A stretch of DNA of 64,000 bases from Pseudomonas sp. C2B4 (GCF_013359695.1 NZ_JABFMU010000006.1:124001-188000); one strand, 5' to 3'; positions 53,851-63,954 are shown, counted from the stretch's first letter. A program made the numbers and translations. The notes: generated from the letters alone by a model not told the origin.

Positions 53851-56127
53851 TTAACGTTGTCCAGTCGACGTTGCAGCCTTCACAGCACGCGGATGCCGGG
53901 ACGAAAACAGCAGGCCGCTCGCGATCTGCCAGATCACCGCAAACGCACCCACCAGAAACACAATGTCGCCGAAAGTGCGAACCCAGCGCAGCGTTTGCAA
54001 CAGGTCTTGCTGCATGAACGCTTCGCTGCGGGCATACCACAAGCCCTGGCTGGCGCTCGCGTAGAACTGCAGGATACCGATGGGCAACAGGCTGGTGACG
54101 ATCATCAGCATCAGGCCGCCATTGAGCCACCAGAAGCCGGTGCTCATCAGGCGATCATTGAACTGCAGGTTCGGTCGCAGGTAGCGCAGGATCAACAGGC
54201 TGAAACCCAGCGCCAGCGAGCCGTAAACCCCGAACAGGGCCGCATGTGCGTGCAAGGGCGTGGTGTTCAGGCCCTGAATGTAATACAGCGCAATCGGCGG
54301 GTTGATCAGGAAGCCGAATACGCCGGCACCCAGCATGTTCCAGAACGCGGTGGCGATGAAGAACTGCAACGGCCAGCGAATCTGCGCCATCCACGCGGCG
54401 CGCTCCTTGAGGCGCCAGTTTTCCCAGGCTTCATGGCCCAACAGGATCAAGGGCACTACTTCCAGGGCGCTGAAGGTGGCGCCCACGGCCATTACCGGCG
54501 TGGTGGTGCCGGCAAAGTAGATGTGGTGAAAGGTGCCGGGTACGCCGCCGAGCATGAACAGCGAGGCCGAGCCGAGGGTGGCGGTGGTGGCCAGGCGTTT
54601 GGAGACCAGCCCCATACTGGTGAAAATGAAGGCCAGTGCGGTGGTGGCGAAGACTTCGAAGAATCCTTCGACCCACAGATGCACCACCCACCAGCGCCAA
54701 TATTCCATGACCGAAAGGTTGGTACGCTCGCCATAGAACAGGCCTGCGCCGTAGAACAGACCAATAGCCACCACGGACGCCGCGAGCAGCGCCAGCAGGT
54801 TCTTGTCGCCGGGCTGGCGCAGGGCAGGGACCATGGCGCGCAACATCAGCACCAGCCAGAACACGATCCCGGCGAACTTGGCGATTTGCCACAGGCGGCC
54901 CAGGTCGACGTATTCGTAACCCTGGTGACCGAGCCAGAAGCTCCATTGCGCCGGCATCAGTTGTGCGATGGCGAGGAAGTTGCCCGCGTACGAACCGACG
55001 ACCACCAGCACCAGCGCCCAGAACAGGATGTCAACGCCGAGTTTCTGCCATTTCGGGTCTTTGCCGCCGTTGATGAACGGCGCCAGAAACAGCCCCGCCG
55101 CGAGGAACCCGGTGGCGATCCAGAACATGGCGCTCTGCAAATGCCAGGTCCGCGTCAGCGCATAGGGGAACCATTGCGACAGCGGCAGCCCATAGAAATC
55201 CTGGCCCTCGACCGTGTAGTGCGCGGTCACGCCGCCCATCAGCACCTGAAAGCCGAACAGCGCACCGACCAGCAGCAGGTATTTGCCCAGGGCCTTTTGC
55301 GAAGGCGTGAGTTTGATCAGGCTCAGCGGGTCCTTGGCTGGAACCTTGGGCTCGCCTTCTTCGTGGTTGCGCAGGAACGCCCAACCCCAGACCAGAAAAC
55401 CGATGCCCGCCAGCAGCACGACAATGCTGACAATCGACCAGACCACGTTTTCGGCGGTCGGGTGGTTGTCGATCAAGGGTTCGTGGGGCCAGTTGTTGGT
55501 AAAAGTCGCGGTCTGACCGTCGCGTTCGGTGGCGGCGGCCCAGGCCGTCCAGAAGAAAAAGTACGTCATCTGCTGGCGCCGGGCGGCGTCGGGCAGGGTG
55601 TTTTCTTTCATGGCAAAGCTTTTGCGGCTGCCCTGCAGCGACACGTCGTTGCCAAACAGTGCGTGGTAATACGCAGCGGTTTGCGCGATGGCCTGGACGC
55701 GCCGCTCGCTGAGCACCAGCGTGCCATCGACCAGCCGATTGCCACGGTACTCGCGTTTGAGTTGATGACGCAGCAGGGCCTGCTGATCGTCATCGATGTC
55801 CCGATACGCCTTGGCGTAGTTCTGCTGCGCCGCCAGGTCCAGCCAGGCGAGCAGTTCGCGGTGCAGCCAGTCGGCCGTCCAATCCGGCGCCTGATAGGCG
55901 CCATGGCCCCAGATCGAGCCTAGCTGCATGCCACCGATGCTCTGCCACGCGGTTTGACCGTCGAGAATGTCGGCGGACCGGAACAGGATTTTTCCTTCGG
56001 CGTTTTGCACCTGTTCGGGAATCGGCGGCGCCTGCCGGTAAATCTCGTGGCCGAACCACCCGAGCAGGCAGAAGGTCACGCCGAGGACGCCAATCAGCGA
56101 CCACCATAATTTGCGGTATTCACCCAT
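53851..56127 (-). CDS. norB: Quinol-dependent nitric oxide reductase NorB (qNOR)
   Basis: 758-residue inner-membrane enzyme reducing NO to N2O with electrons from quinol. The N-terminal ~220 residues form the extra cytochrome-c-like extension and helix that distinguish single-subunit qNOR from cNOR; the rest is a 12-14-helix heme-copper oxidase relative. Ligands include HLWVEGFFEVFATT and HHIYFAGTTTP. No norC and no norR activator are adjacent. The start has an exceptionally strong ribosome binding site (GGAGGTGATCC ending at the ATG) right behind a terminator hairpin. Probably serves NO detoxification rather than full denitrification. Confidence 0.95.
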   Translation of the reverse strand: MGEYRKLWWSLIGVLGVTFCLLGWFGHEIYRQAPPIPEQVQNAEGKILFRSADILDGQTAWQSIGGMQLGSIWGHGAYQAPDWTADWLHRELLAWLDLAAQQNYAKAYRDIDDDQQALLRHQLKREYRGNRLVDGTLVLSERRVQAIAQTAAYYHALFGNDVSLQGSRKSFAMKENTLPDAARRQQMTYFFFWTAWAAATERDGQTATFTNNWPHEPLIDNHPTAENVVWSIVSIVVLLAGIGFLVWGWAFLRNHEEGEPKVPAKDPLSLIKLTPSQKALGKYLLLVGALFGFQVLMGGVTAHYTVEGQDFYGLPLSQWFPYALTRTWHLQSAMFWIATGFLAAGLFLAPFINGGKDPKWQKLGVDILFWALVLVVVGSYAGNFLAIAQLMPAQWSFWLGHQGYEYVDLGRLWQIAKFAGIVFWLVLMLRAMVPALRQPGDKNLLALLAASVVAIGLFYGAGLFYGERTNLSVMEYWRWWVVHLWVEGFFEVFATTALAFIFTSMGLVSKRLATTATLGSASLFMLGGVPGTFHHIYFAGTTTPVMAVGATFSALEVVPLILLGHEAWENWRLKERAAWMAQIRWPLQFFIATAFWNMLGAGVFGFLINPPIALYYIQGLNTTPLHAHAALFGVYGSLALGFSLLILRYLRPNLQFNDRLMSTGFWWLNGGLMLMIVTSLLPIGILQFYASASQGLWYARSEAFMQQDLLQTLRWVRTFGDIVFLVGAFAVIWQIASGLLFSSRHPRAVKAATSTGQR

Positions 56128-56138
56128 GGATCACCTCC
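56128..56138 (-). promoter_or_regulatory. Full-length Shine-Dalgarno sequence of norB
   Basis: GGAGGTGATCC on the minus strand is complementary over 11 bases to the 3' end of 16S rRNA (GGATCACCTCC) and directly abuts the ATG. Such a complete match is unusual. Confidence 0.75.
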
Positions 56139-56140
56139 AT

Positions 56141-56174
56141 AAAAAAAGCGCCCGCATAACGGGTATGCGGGCGC
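56141..56174 (-). terminator. Intrinsic terminator directly upstream of norB
   Basis: On the minus strand GCGCCCGCATA / TATGCGGGCGC forms an 11-bp perfect stem with a 5-base loop and is followed by seven T, only three bases before the norB ribosome binding site. There is no room for a promoter between, so either norB transcripts read through it or it acts as an attenuator. Confidence 0.8.
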
Positions 56175-56524
56175 AGAAAACCCGGCCCTGTGATCGGGAA
56201 GAGTGGCCGGGGTGTAACGCGGGAGAATGATCGGCTGCCGCGATCACTCATCGGCGGATCGGGATGTTGGTCCGTTGGCCGATTGCGTGGGATCCAATTT
56301 ACGGCGCGACAGCAATGGCGTCACTCGTACACAGGGTCAGCGGGGTTATGTGTGGGTTTAAGCAATTCATACATAGGTATGAAGGGGGCTTACTCGTAGG
56401 AACACCCGACGCCAATGTGGGAGCGAGCCTGCTCGCGAAAGCGGTGAGTCAGTCAATCTTGATGTCGACTGACACGCTGCCTTCGCGAGCAGGCTCGCTC
56501 CCACCTATGATCGGTGCCCGGACT
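56175..56524. other. Region upstream of norB with two palindromes and a REP pair
   Basis: About 350 bases, no gene. Contains TGATCG-N7-CGATCA at 56228-56246 and TTCATAC-ATAG-GTATGAA at 56366-56383; neither is a clear NorR, Anr/Dnr or sigma-54 site. Confidence 0.45.
56416..56504. repeat. REP inverted pair
   Basis: TGTGGGAGCGAGCCTGCTCG and its inverted copy ending GCTCCCAC, arms about 25 bases, near the 3' end of the PAS/GGDEF/EAL gene. Confidence 0.9.
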
Positions 56525-59500
56525 TTATCTCAGCAGTTTCTGAAACTCTTCCACCGGCAACGGCTGGCTGTGCAGATAGCCCTGATAGAAATGACAGCCC
56601 AACCCCTGCAGGAACTCAAGCTGCTCGGGCGTTTCCACACCTTCGGCAATCACTTTCAATTCCAGGCTGCGGGCCATGGCAACGATGGCGCGGATGATTT
56701 CGGCGTCGTTGGGGTCGGTGGTGGCATCGCGAATGAACGACTGGTCGATTTTCAGCGTGTCCACCGGCAGGCGCTTGAGATAGGTCAGTGAGGAGTAACC
56801 GGTGCCGAAGTCGTCCATGGCAAAGCTCACGCCGAGTTTTTTCAGGCGGCGCATTTTATTGATGGTGTCTTCCAGGTTCTGGATGACGATGCCTTCGGTG
56901 ATTTCCAGCTTCAGCATCGAGCAGGGCAGGCCGTAGTGGGCGAGGCTCTCTTCGATGTGTTCGACGAAGTCATTCTGGCGGAATTGCCTCGGGCTGATGT
57001 TCACGCACAGGCTGAAATCCTGAGGGTCCACCAGGCCGTTGGCAATCAGTTGCCTGAAGGCCTGGCAGGCTTCATCGACGATCCAGGTGCCAACCTCCAG
57101 GATCAAGCCGCTGTCCTCCAGCACCTTGATGAACTCCGTGGGCGATTGCGCGCCGAGTTCCGGATGGTTCCAGCGCACCAGTGCTTCGGCGCCGACGATG
57201 CGGTTGTCCCGGGCATCGAGTTGGGGCTGGTAGTGCACGCGAAATTCGCCCCGGGACAGGGCCAGGCGCAGATCGGTCTCCATGCGCAGGCGTTCGCTCG
57301 CGGCCTTCTGCATGGTGTTGTGGTACATCTGCGCGGTATTGCGTCCCGAATCCTTGGCGCGATAAAGCGCGATGTCGGCGCGCTTGAGCAGGTCGGTCGG
57401 CGTCGAGCCGTGATCGGGAATCAGTGCGATGCCGATACTTGGCGTCACTTGCAGGCGCTGGCCGTCGAGGAACATCGGCTCGGACAGCAGTTCGCGCAAG
57501 GTGTCGGCCAATTCCCGCACCTGGATGGTGACATCGTTGCGCGACCCTTCGAGGCCGCTGAGCAGGACAACGAATTCGTCACCGCCCAGGCGCGCGACGG
57601 TGTCTTCCATGCGCACGCTGGCCTCAAGGCGCGCGGTGATGATTTTCAGCACGGTATCGCCCACCGGGTGCCCGAGCGAATCGTTGATGTGCTTGAAGTG
57701 GTCGAGGTCGAGAAACATCAGGGCGCCGCGCAGGTTGTGGCGTTTGAGCAGGGCAATCTGCTGGCTCAGGCGATCCATCAGCAGTGCGCGGTTGGGCAGG
57801 TTGGTCAGCGGGTCGTGGTAGGCCAGGTGACGGATCTGTGCCTCGGCGTTTTTCAGCAGGCTGACGTCCCGCGCAGTCAGCAGCAGGCATGCGGTTTCGT
57901 TGAGGGTGATCGGCTCCACCGAGACTTCGACGGTCAGCAACTCGCCGCGCTTGTTGCGCCCGAGCATCTCCTGGTGATGCACCCGGCCCTTGATCTGCAG
58001 CTCGGCCAGCAGCGCCGAGCGTTGTTTCTCTTCGGCCCAGATCCCGACCTGGTACACCGTGCGGCCGATCACTTCATCGGCGCGATAACCGGTCAGGCGG
58101 CAGAAACCATCATTGACCTCCAAATAGCGTCCGGTATCGCGCTCGGTGATGGTGATGGCGTCGGGGCTGGAGTGAAACGCCTTGGCGAACTTCTCTTCGC
58201 TGGCCTTGAGTGCCGCTTCCGAACGTTGCTGCTGGGTAATGTCGCGCAAGGTGGTGACGATGCATGGCTGGTCGCCGACGCTGATCTGGCGGCTGGAAAT
58301 CACGCAGGTCAGTGATTCCCCATCCTTGTGCTGGACAATGATCGCCACGTTGTTCAGCGCTTGTTCGCGGATCACCTGTTCGATGCGTTGCAAGCTCTTC
58401 GCCGAGGCGTCCCACAGGCCGATTTCGTCGGCGCTGCGACCAATCACATCGGCCGCGGTCCAGCCGAAGGTCTGGGTGAAGCTTGAGTTGATCTCAATGA
58501 ATTGCCCGGTGTCCTGGTGGGTCACGCAGATCGGATCCGGACTGACCTGGAACAGCGTGGCGAATTTCTCTTCCGAGGACACCAGCTGTTGTTCGCGTTC
58601 GACCTGGTCGGTGATATCGAGCAAGGTGCCGGCCATGCGCAGCGGCACACCGTTTTCATCACGGTAGAGCCGGGCACGGCTTTCCAGGTAGCGCGAAGTG
58701 CCATCGGGCAGTTGCACGCGATACGTCAGCTGATAGTTGCCGGCCGGGCCTTCGCGCAGAGTGCGATAGGCGTCGCGCATGGAGCTGCGCTCTTCGCCGG
58801 GCACACCTTCGAAAAATTCTTCGAAGGACTCATGGAAGGGCTTGGCTTCCAGCCCGTGCAATTGCGCGGCGCGGGCCGAGCCATAGAGCATGCCGCTGGG
58901 AATGTGCCAGTCCCAGGTGCCCAGTTGCGCCGAATCCAGCGCCAGGTCGAGGCGTTCCTGGCTGTCTTTCAGCGCGTGCTCGGCCGCTTTGCGTTCGGTG
59001 GTGTCGAGGAAGGTGCTCAGCAGATAGGGTTGACCTTCGAGTTCGACCTTTTGCGCGCTGAGGATGCCATCGTGGATCTGGCCGTTGCTGGCACGGAACT
59101 GCACCTCCATGCTGGTCAGTTCGCCTTTGGCCTTGGTGGCCTTGACCAGTTCTGCCCGTTGTTCAGGGTGAACCCATAGACCCAGTTCCAGGGTGGTGCG
59201 GCCAATGGCATCCTGCACCGGCCAGCCGAAGAGGCTTTCGAAATACTGGTTGGCTTCGGTGATCAGGCCGTCTTCCTGGCGAGTGAGCAGTACCATGTTC
59301 GGGCACAGGTGAAACAGCGTGGCGAAGCGCTTTTCGGAACTGCTCAGCGCCTGCTCGCGCTGGCGTTGGTGGGTGATTTCGCGGATCACGCCGATCATCC
59401 GTGGCCGACCATGCTTGTCCGGCAGCAGGCTACCGTTGATTTCGAGCCAATGCAGGCTGCCGTCAGGCCAGCGAATGCGGTGATGCATGGCCTGCTCAAG

Positions 59501-59803
59501 CGGTGCGCCGGCGATCACTGCATGGAAGGCGCGCACGGTTTTTGCCCGGTCCTCCGGTGGCAACAGGTCGAGGTATTCCAGATCGGCCGGTAAGGGTTGG
59601 CGCGGATCGAAGCCGAACAACGCCTGCGTACCCCGCGACCAACTGATCTGTCCGCGCTCGATATCCCAGTACCAGGCACCCAGACGCGCACCGTTCAGGG
59701 CGGCCAGCAGTTGAGGGGCACTCTCCCAGCTCTGCTCGGAACGTCTGGGGTCAATTGCCTGAATTCGCGGCATCGGCGGAATACGGTCAACAGATTTCGG
59801 CAT
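56525..59803 (-). CDS. Multi-PAS GGDEF-EAL c-di-GMP protein
   Basis: 1,092 residues, no membrane helix seen. Five PAS domains in roughly the first 640 residues (for example GAWYWDIERGQISWS, FHLCPNMVLLTRQEDGLI, FQVSPDPICVTHQDTGQF, FHSSPDAITITERDTGRY), then GGDEF with RLGGDEFVVLLSG and EAL with AEALVRWNHPE, MDDFGTGYSSLTYLKRLP and VIAEGVETPEQ all intact, so both activities may work. Start ATG 59803 has AAGG eight bases before; a GTG at 59836 is an in-frame alternative. Convergent or independent of norB. Confidence 0.92.
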   Translation of the reverse strand: MPKSVDRIPPMPRIQAIDPRRSEQSWESAPQLLAALNGARLGAWYWDIERGQISWSRGTQALFGFDPRQPLPADLEYLDLLPPEDRAKTVRAFHAVIAGAPLEQAMHHRIRWPDGSLHWLEINGSLLPDKHGRPRMIGVIREITHQRQREQALSSSEKRFATLFHLCPNMVLLTRQEDGLITEANQYFESLFGWPVQDAIGRTTLELGLWVHPEQRAELVKATKAKGELTSMEVQFRASNGQIHDGILSAQKVELEGQPYLLSTFLDTTERKAAEHALKDSQERLDLALDSAQLGTWDWHIPSGMLYGSARAAQLHGLEAKPFHESFEEFFEGVPGEERSSMRDAYRTLREGPAGNYQLTYRVQLPDGTSRYLESRARLYRDENGVPLRMAGTLLDITDQVEREQQLVSSEEKFATLFQVSPDPICVTHQDTGQFIEINSSFTQTFGWTAADVIGRSADEIGLWDASAKSLQRIEQVIREQALNNVAIIVQHKDGESLTCVISSRQISVGDQPCIVTTLRDITQQQRSEAALKASEEKFAKAFHSSPDAITITERDTGRYLEVNDGFCRLTGYRADEVIGRTVYQVGIWAEEKQRSALLAELQIKGRVHHQEMLGRNKRGELLTVEVSVEPITLNETACLLLTARDVSLLKNAEAQIRHLAYHDPLTNLPNRALLMDRLSQQIALLKRHNLRGALMFLDLDHFKHINDSLGHPVGDTVLKIITARLEASVRMEDTVARLGGDEFVVLLSGLEGSRNDVTIQVRELADTLRELLSEPMFLDGQRLQVTPSIGIALIPDHGSTPTDLLKRADIALYRAKDSGRNTAQMYHNTMQKAASERLRMETDLRLALSRGEFRVHYQPQLDARDNRIVGAEALVRWNHPELGAQSPTEFIKVLEDSGLILEVGTWIVDEACQAFRQLIANGLVDPQDFSLCVNISPRQFRQNDFVEHIEESLAHYGLPCSMLKLEITEGIVIQNLEDTINKMRRLKKLGVSFAMDDFGTGYSSLTYLKRLPVDTLKIDQSFIRDATTDPNDAEIIRAIVAMARSLELKVIAEGVETPEQLEFLQGLGCHFYQGYLHSQPLPVEEFQKLLR

Positions 59804-59868
59804 TGGCAAGCCTTGGGCTGAATGGGCATTTGGCACAGGATTTCACGGCTTTACAGGCGTAGCACACG

Positions 59869-60759
59869 TCAGCCTTGAGTCCCTGGCAGATCGATTTGAG
59901 CGTCCAGCAAGGCCATGAAGGCCCGTGCTGCATTCGATAGCGTCCTTTCGGTGTGCAGGATATAGCCTAGCTGGCGAGACAGTTGTATGCCCGGCAAGGG
60001 TATTCGTGCAACCTGATCATCGAGCATGGTGCGCGGCAGGACGCTCCAGGCCAGGCCAATCGACACCATCATCTTGATGGTTTCCAGGTAGTTGGTGCTC
60101 ATGGCGATGTTCGGCGTCAGGCCCTGGGCTTCGAACAGGCGCTGGACGATATGGTGGGTAAAGGTGTTGCCGCCGGGAAACACCGCCGGATGGCGGGCGA
60201 TGTCCGCCAGGCTGACCTTGCCGTTGTTGAGCAGTGAATGTTCCGGGGCGACCACGAAATCCAGCGGGTCGTCCCACACCGGCGTCGCCTTGACCAGTGC
60301 GTGGGGTTCGGGCGCCAGGGTGATGACCGCCAGTTCCGCGCGGCCATGCAGGATTTCCTCGTAGGCCACTTCCGAATCCAGGAACTGGATATCCAGTGCG
60401 ACATCGGGGTAGCGGCGGGTGAACTCCCTTAATAAAGGTGGCAATCGGTGCAGGCCGATGTGGTGACTGGTGGCCAGGGTCAGACGACCGGTCACCTCAC
60501 CCGTGAGGTTGGTCAGGGCGCGGCGCGTATCATCAAGGACGTTGAGAATCTGGTAGGCGCGGGGCAACAGGGCGCGGCCGGCCTCGGTCAGGCCGACTTC
60601 GCGACCCAGGCGATCGAACAGGCGCACCTTCAATTGTTGCTCCAGGCCGGCGATGCGCTTGCTGATGGCAGGCTGAGTCAGATGCAGGCGTTCGCCCGCG
60701 CCGGAGAAGCTGCCAGTCTCGGCGATGGCAATAAAGGCATTGAGATTGGCCAGGTCCAT
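59869..60759 (-). CDS. LysR-family regulator beside leuC
   Basis: 296 residues. HTH of LysR type: MDLANLNAFIAIAETGSFSGAGERLHLTQPAISKRIAGLEQQLKVRLFDR, then a substrate-binding-like effector domain. Divergent from leuC, with a TTAT-N7-ATAA box in the shared region, as in known Pseudomonas leu loci; it probably controls leuCD and may sense a pathway metabolite. ATG 60759 matches the family start. Confidence 0.92.
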   Translation of the reverse strand: MDLANLNAFIAIAETGSFSGAGERLHLTQPAISKRIAGLEQQLKVRLFDRLGREVGLTEAGRALLPRAYQILNVLDDTRRALTNLTGEVTGRLTLATSHHIGLHRLPPLLREFTRRYPDVALDIQFLDSEVAYEEILHGRAELAVITLAPEPHALVKATPVWDDPLDFVVAPEHSLLNNGKVSLADIARHPAVFPGGNTFTHHIVQRLFEAQGLTPNIAMSTNYLETIKMMVSIGLAWSVLPRTMLDDQVARIPLPGIQLSRQLGYILHTERTLSNAARAFMALLDAQIDLPGTQG

Positions 60760-60776
60760 GGATGTATTCCAGTTGG

Positions 60777-60791
60777 TTATCCAAAGCATAA
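60777..60791. promoter_or_regulatory. LysR-type binding box between the LysR gene and leuC
   Basis: TTAT-N7-ATAA palindrome with T-N11-A spacing, lying 18 bases upstream of the LysR start and 117 bases before leuC. Likely site for the divergent regulator. Confidence 0.5.
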
Positions 60792-60907
60792 AAAATATGA
60801 ATTTGAGTTATTTAATGTAACCCCATAGGATCAGCCTCACAAGCCAAAGGGTTATTGAATCACTCAAGACCCAGGGCATAGAAACAAGCTGATGAGGAAA
60901 CCGTCTG

Positions 60908-62326
60908 ATGGCCGGCAAAACGCTCTACGACAAGCTCTGGGATTCGCATTTGGTCAAGCAGCGCGACGATGGCTCTGCGCTGATCTACATCGATCGTCAC
61001 ATCATTCATGAAGTGACCTCGCCGCAAGCCTTCGAAGGCCTGCGTCTGGCCGGGCGCAAGCCGTGGCGCATCGATGCCAACATCGCGACCCCGGACCACA
61101 ACGTACCGACCACGCCGGAGCGCAAGGGTGGCATCGAAGCCATTGCCGACCAGGTCTCGCGTTTGCAGGTCCAGACCCTCGACGATAACTGCGACGAATA
61201 CGGCATCGTCGAATTCAAGATGAATGACGTCCGCCAGGGCATCGTCCACGTCATCGGCCCGGAGCAGGGTGCCACCTTGCCGGGCATGACCGTGGTCTGC
61301 GGCGACTCCCATACCTCGACCCACGGTGCGTTCGGTGCCCTGGCCCACGGTATCGGCACTTCCGAGGTCGAGCACGTGCTCGCCACCCAGTGCCTGGTCG
61401 CCAAGAAAATGAAGAACATGCTGGTGCGCGTCGAAGGCCAATTGCCGTTTGGCGTGACCGCCAAGGACATCGTCCTCGCCGTGATCGGCAAGATCGGCAC
61501 CGCCGGTGGTAACGGCCACGCCATCGAATTCGCCGGCAGCGCGATTCGCGATCTGTCCGTCGAAGGCCGCATGACCATCTGCAACATGTCCATCGAGGCC
61601 GGCGCTCGCGTAGGTCTGGTGGCCGCGGACGAAAAAACCGTGGCTTACGTGAAGGGCCGTCCATTTGCCCCGAAAGGCGCGGAATGGGATTTGGCCGTCG
61701 AAGCCTGGAAAGACCTGGTGTCTGACGCTGATGCGGTGTTCGACACCATCGTCGAACTGGACGCTACCCAGATCAAGCCACAAGTCAGCTGGGGCACCTC
61801 GCCCGAGATGGTCTTGGCTGTGGATCAGAATGTGCCGGACCCGGCCAAGGAAATGGACCTGGTCAAACGCGGATCCATCGAACGCGCCTTGAAATACATG
61901 GGTTTGACCGCCAATCAGGCGATCACTGACATTCAGCTGGACCGCGTGTTCATCGGTTCCTGCACCAATTCGCGGATCGAAGATTTGCGCGCTGCTGCCG
62001 TTATCGCCAAGGGCCGCAAAGTGGCATCGACCATCAAGCAGGCCATCGTGGTGCCGGGCTCGGGCCTGGTGAAGGCACAGGCGGAGTCCGAAGGTCTGGA
62101 CAAGATTTTCCTCGAAGCCGGTTTCGAATGGCGTGAGCCGGGCTGCTCGATGTGCCTGGCGATGAACCCGGACCGTTTGGAGTCGGGCGAGCATTGCGCT
62201 TCCACGTCGAACCGCAACTTCGAAGGCCGTCAGGGTGCCGGTGGTCGTACCCACCTGGTCAGCCCGGCCATGGCCGCCGCCGCCGCTGTAAACGGTCGTT
62301 TCGTCGACGTCCGTGAATTGATCTAA
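60908..62326 (+). CDS. leuC: 3-isopropylmalate dehydratase large subunit LeuC
   Basis: 472 residues. Aconitase-family [4Fe-4S] subunit converting 2-isopropylmalate to 3-isopropylmalate. [31 protein letters not shown] is the substrate-site region; the cluster Cys are in [11 protein letters not shown] (about 350) and CSMCLAMN (about 413 and 416). GAGGAAA precedes the ATG. Works with LeuD, whose gene follows by 11 bases. Confidence 0.97.
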   Translation: MAGKTLYDKLWDSHLVKQRDDGSALIYIDRHIIHEVTSPQAFEGLRLAGRKPWRIDANIATPDHNVPTTPERKGGIEAIADQVSRLQVQTLDDNCDEYGIVEFKMNDVRQGIVHVIGPEQGATLPGMTVVCGDSHTSTHGAFGALAHGIGTSEVEHVLATQCLVAKKMKNMLVRVEGQLPFGVTAKDIVLAVIGKIGTAGGNGHAIEFAGSAIRDLSVEGRMTICNMSIEAGARVGLVAADEKTVAYVKGRPFAPKGAEWDLAVEAWKDLVSDADAVFDTIVELDATQIKPQVSWGTSPEMVLAVDQNVPDPAKEMDLVKRGSIERALKYMGLTANQAITDIQLDRVFIGSCTNSRIEDLRAAAVIAKGRKVASTIKQAIVVPGSGLVKAQAESEGLDKIFLEAGFEWREPGCSMCLAMNPDRLESGEHCASTSNRNFEGRQGAGGRTHLVSPAMAAAAAVNGRFVDVRELI

Positions 62327-62337
62327 AGGAGCGCAGC

Positions 62338-62982
62338 ATGAAAGCTTTCACCCAGCACACTGGACTTGTCGCGCCTCTGGATCGTGCCAACGTCGACACT
62401 GACCAGATCATTCCGAAACAGTTTTTGAAGTCGATCAAGCGCACCGGTTTTGGTCCGAACCTGTTCGACGAATGGCGCTACCTGGACGTGGGCCAGCCGT
62501 ATCAGGACAACTCCAAGCGCCCGCTGAACAAGGATTTCGTCCTCAACGCCGAACGCTATCAGGGCGCCAGCGTATTGCTGGCCCGCGAGAACTTCGGTTG
62601 CGGTTCCAGCCGCGAACACGCCCCATGGGCACTGGAAGAATACGGTTTCCGCAGCATCATCGCGCCGAGCTACGCCGACATCTTCTTCAACAACAGCTTC
62701 AAGAACGGCTTGCTGCCGATCATCCTGAGCGACGCTGAAGTCGATGAGTTGTTCAAGCAGGTCGAGGCCAACCCGGGCTATCAGTTGCAGATCGATCTGC
62801 AAGCCCAGACCGTGACCCGTCCGGACGGCAAGGTGTTGAATTTTGAGATCGATGCCTTCCGCAAGCACTGCCTGCTCAATGGCCTGGACGATATCGGCCT
62901 GACCTTGCAGGACGGTGATGCGATTGCGGCGTTTGAAGCCAAGCACCGTGCGAGCCAGCCTTGGTTGTTTCGCGACGCGTGA
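62338..62982 (+). CDS. leuD: 3-isopropylmalate dehydratase small subunit LeuD
   Basis: 214 residues, swivelling subunit of the LeuCD complex. [16 protein letters not shown] near 18-33 and [15 protein letters not shown] near 84-98 are the family signatures. AAAGGAG before the ATG. Confidence 0.97.
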   Translation: MKAFTQHTGLVAPLDRANVDTDQIIPKQFLKSIKRTGFGPNLFDEWRYLDVGQPYQDNSKRPLNKDFVLNAERYQGASVLLARENFGCGSSREHAPWALEEYGFRSIIAPSYADIFFNNSFKNGLLPIILSDAEVDELFKQVEANPGYQLQIDLQAQTVTRPDGKVLNFEIDAFRKHCLLNGLDDIGLTLQDGDAIAAFEAKHRASQPWLFRDA

Positions 62983-63005
62983 TTTTGCGTAAGGCGTGAT
63001 GACGC

Positions 63006-63072
63006 CTTCGCGAGCAGGCTCGCTCCCACATTTGAAATGCATTCCATTGTGGGAGCGAGCCTGCTCGCGAAG
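63006..63072. repeat. REP inverted pair
   Basis: CTTCGCGAGCAGGCTCGCTC with its inverted copy, short loop. Inserted between leuD and the methyltransferase gene, which may separate or stabilise messages of the locus. Confidence 0.9.
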
Positions 63073-63120
63073 AGGCCCGAACAGACACAGCAAGACTCAA
63101 CCCCAAAAAGGAAGTCCCCC

Positions 63121-63888
63121 ATGACCAGCACCGCCCAGCACAGTCAGGTAGTCCAGAAGCAATTCGGTGAACAGGCCGCGGTCTACCTGAGCAGCGCCGT
63201 CCACGCTCAAGGCACCGAATTCGCACTGCTACAGGCCGAACTGGCGGGGCAGGGCGATGCCCGTGTGCTGGACCTGGGCTGCGGGGCAGGGCACGTGAGT
63301 TTTCACGTGGCTTCGCTGGTGAAAGAAGTGGTGGCCTACGATCTGTCCCAGCAAATGCTCGACGTGGTGACAGCGGCTGCGATTGAGCGTGGCTTGAGCA
63401 ATGTGACAACGGTCAACGGTGCCGCCGAGCGCCTGCCATTCGCCGATGGTGAGTTCGATTTCGTATTCAGCCGCTATTCGGCGCACCATTGGAGCGATCT
63501 CGGCCTGGCCCTGCGGGAAGTGCGCCGGGTGCTGAAGCCGGGTGGCGTGGCGGCGTTCATCGACGTGTTGTCACCGGGCAGCCCGTTGTTCGACACTTAC
63601 CTGCAAAGCGTCGAAGTGCTGCGCGACACCAGCCATGTGCGCGATTATTCCGCCGGCGAGTGGTTGCGTCAGGTCAGCGAGGCGGGGTTGCATACCCGCA
63701 GTACCACCCGTCAACGGCTGCGCCTGGAGTACAACTCCTGGGTCGAACGCATGCGCACTCCGCAGGTGATGCGCGCGGCGATCCGCGAGTTGCAGCAGTC
63801 GATGGGCAACGAAGTACGCGAATATTTTGAGATTGAGGCCGATGGTTCGTTCAGTACAGATGTATTGGTGCTGTTCGCCGAAAAATGA
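63121..63888 (+). CDS. SAM-dependent methyltransferase between leuD and leuB
   Basis: 255 residues, class I methyltransferase of the UbiE-like type: SAM motif VLDLGCGAGHVS (about 50-61), DLSQQMLD (motif II), AERLPFADGEFDFVFSRYSAHHW and VLKPGGVAAFID. AAGGAAG before ATG 63121. The leuC-leuD-methyltransferase-leuB order also occurs in P. aeruginosa; substrate and link with leucine synthesis are unknown. Confidence 0.9.
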   Translation: MTSTAQHSQVVQKQFGEQAAVYLSSAVHAQGTEFALLQAELAGQGDARVLDLGCGAGHVSFHVASLVKEVVAYDLSQQMLDVVTAAAIERGLSNVTTVNGAAERLPFADGEFDFVFSRYSAHHWSDLGLALREVRRVLKPGGVAAFIDVLSPGSPLFDTYLQSVEVLRDTSHVRDYSAGEWLRQVSEAGLHTRSTTRQRLRLEYNSWVERMRTPQVMRAAIRELQQSMGNEVREYFEIEADGSFSTDVLVLFAEK

Positions 63889-63954
63889 GCCCCGAGCGAT
63901 AAGAATTTTTCCGGGCGCGCCCTCGGGCGCACCGACTGATGACATGAGGAAAGC

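Noticed and set aside
53839-55923. A 694-codon open frame opposite norB
   Set aside because: Shadow of norB codon bias; Gln/Arg-rich and no family features.
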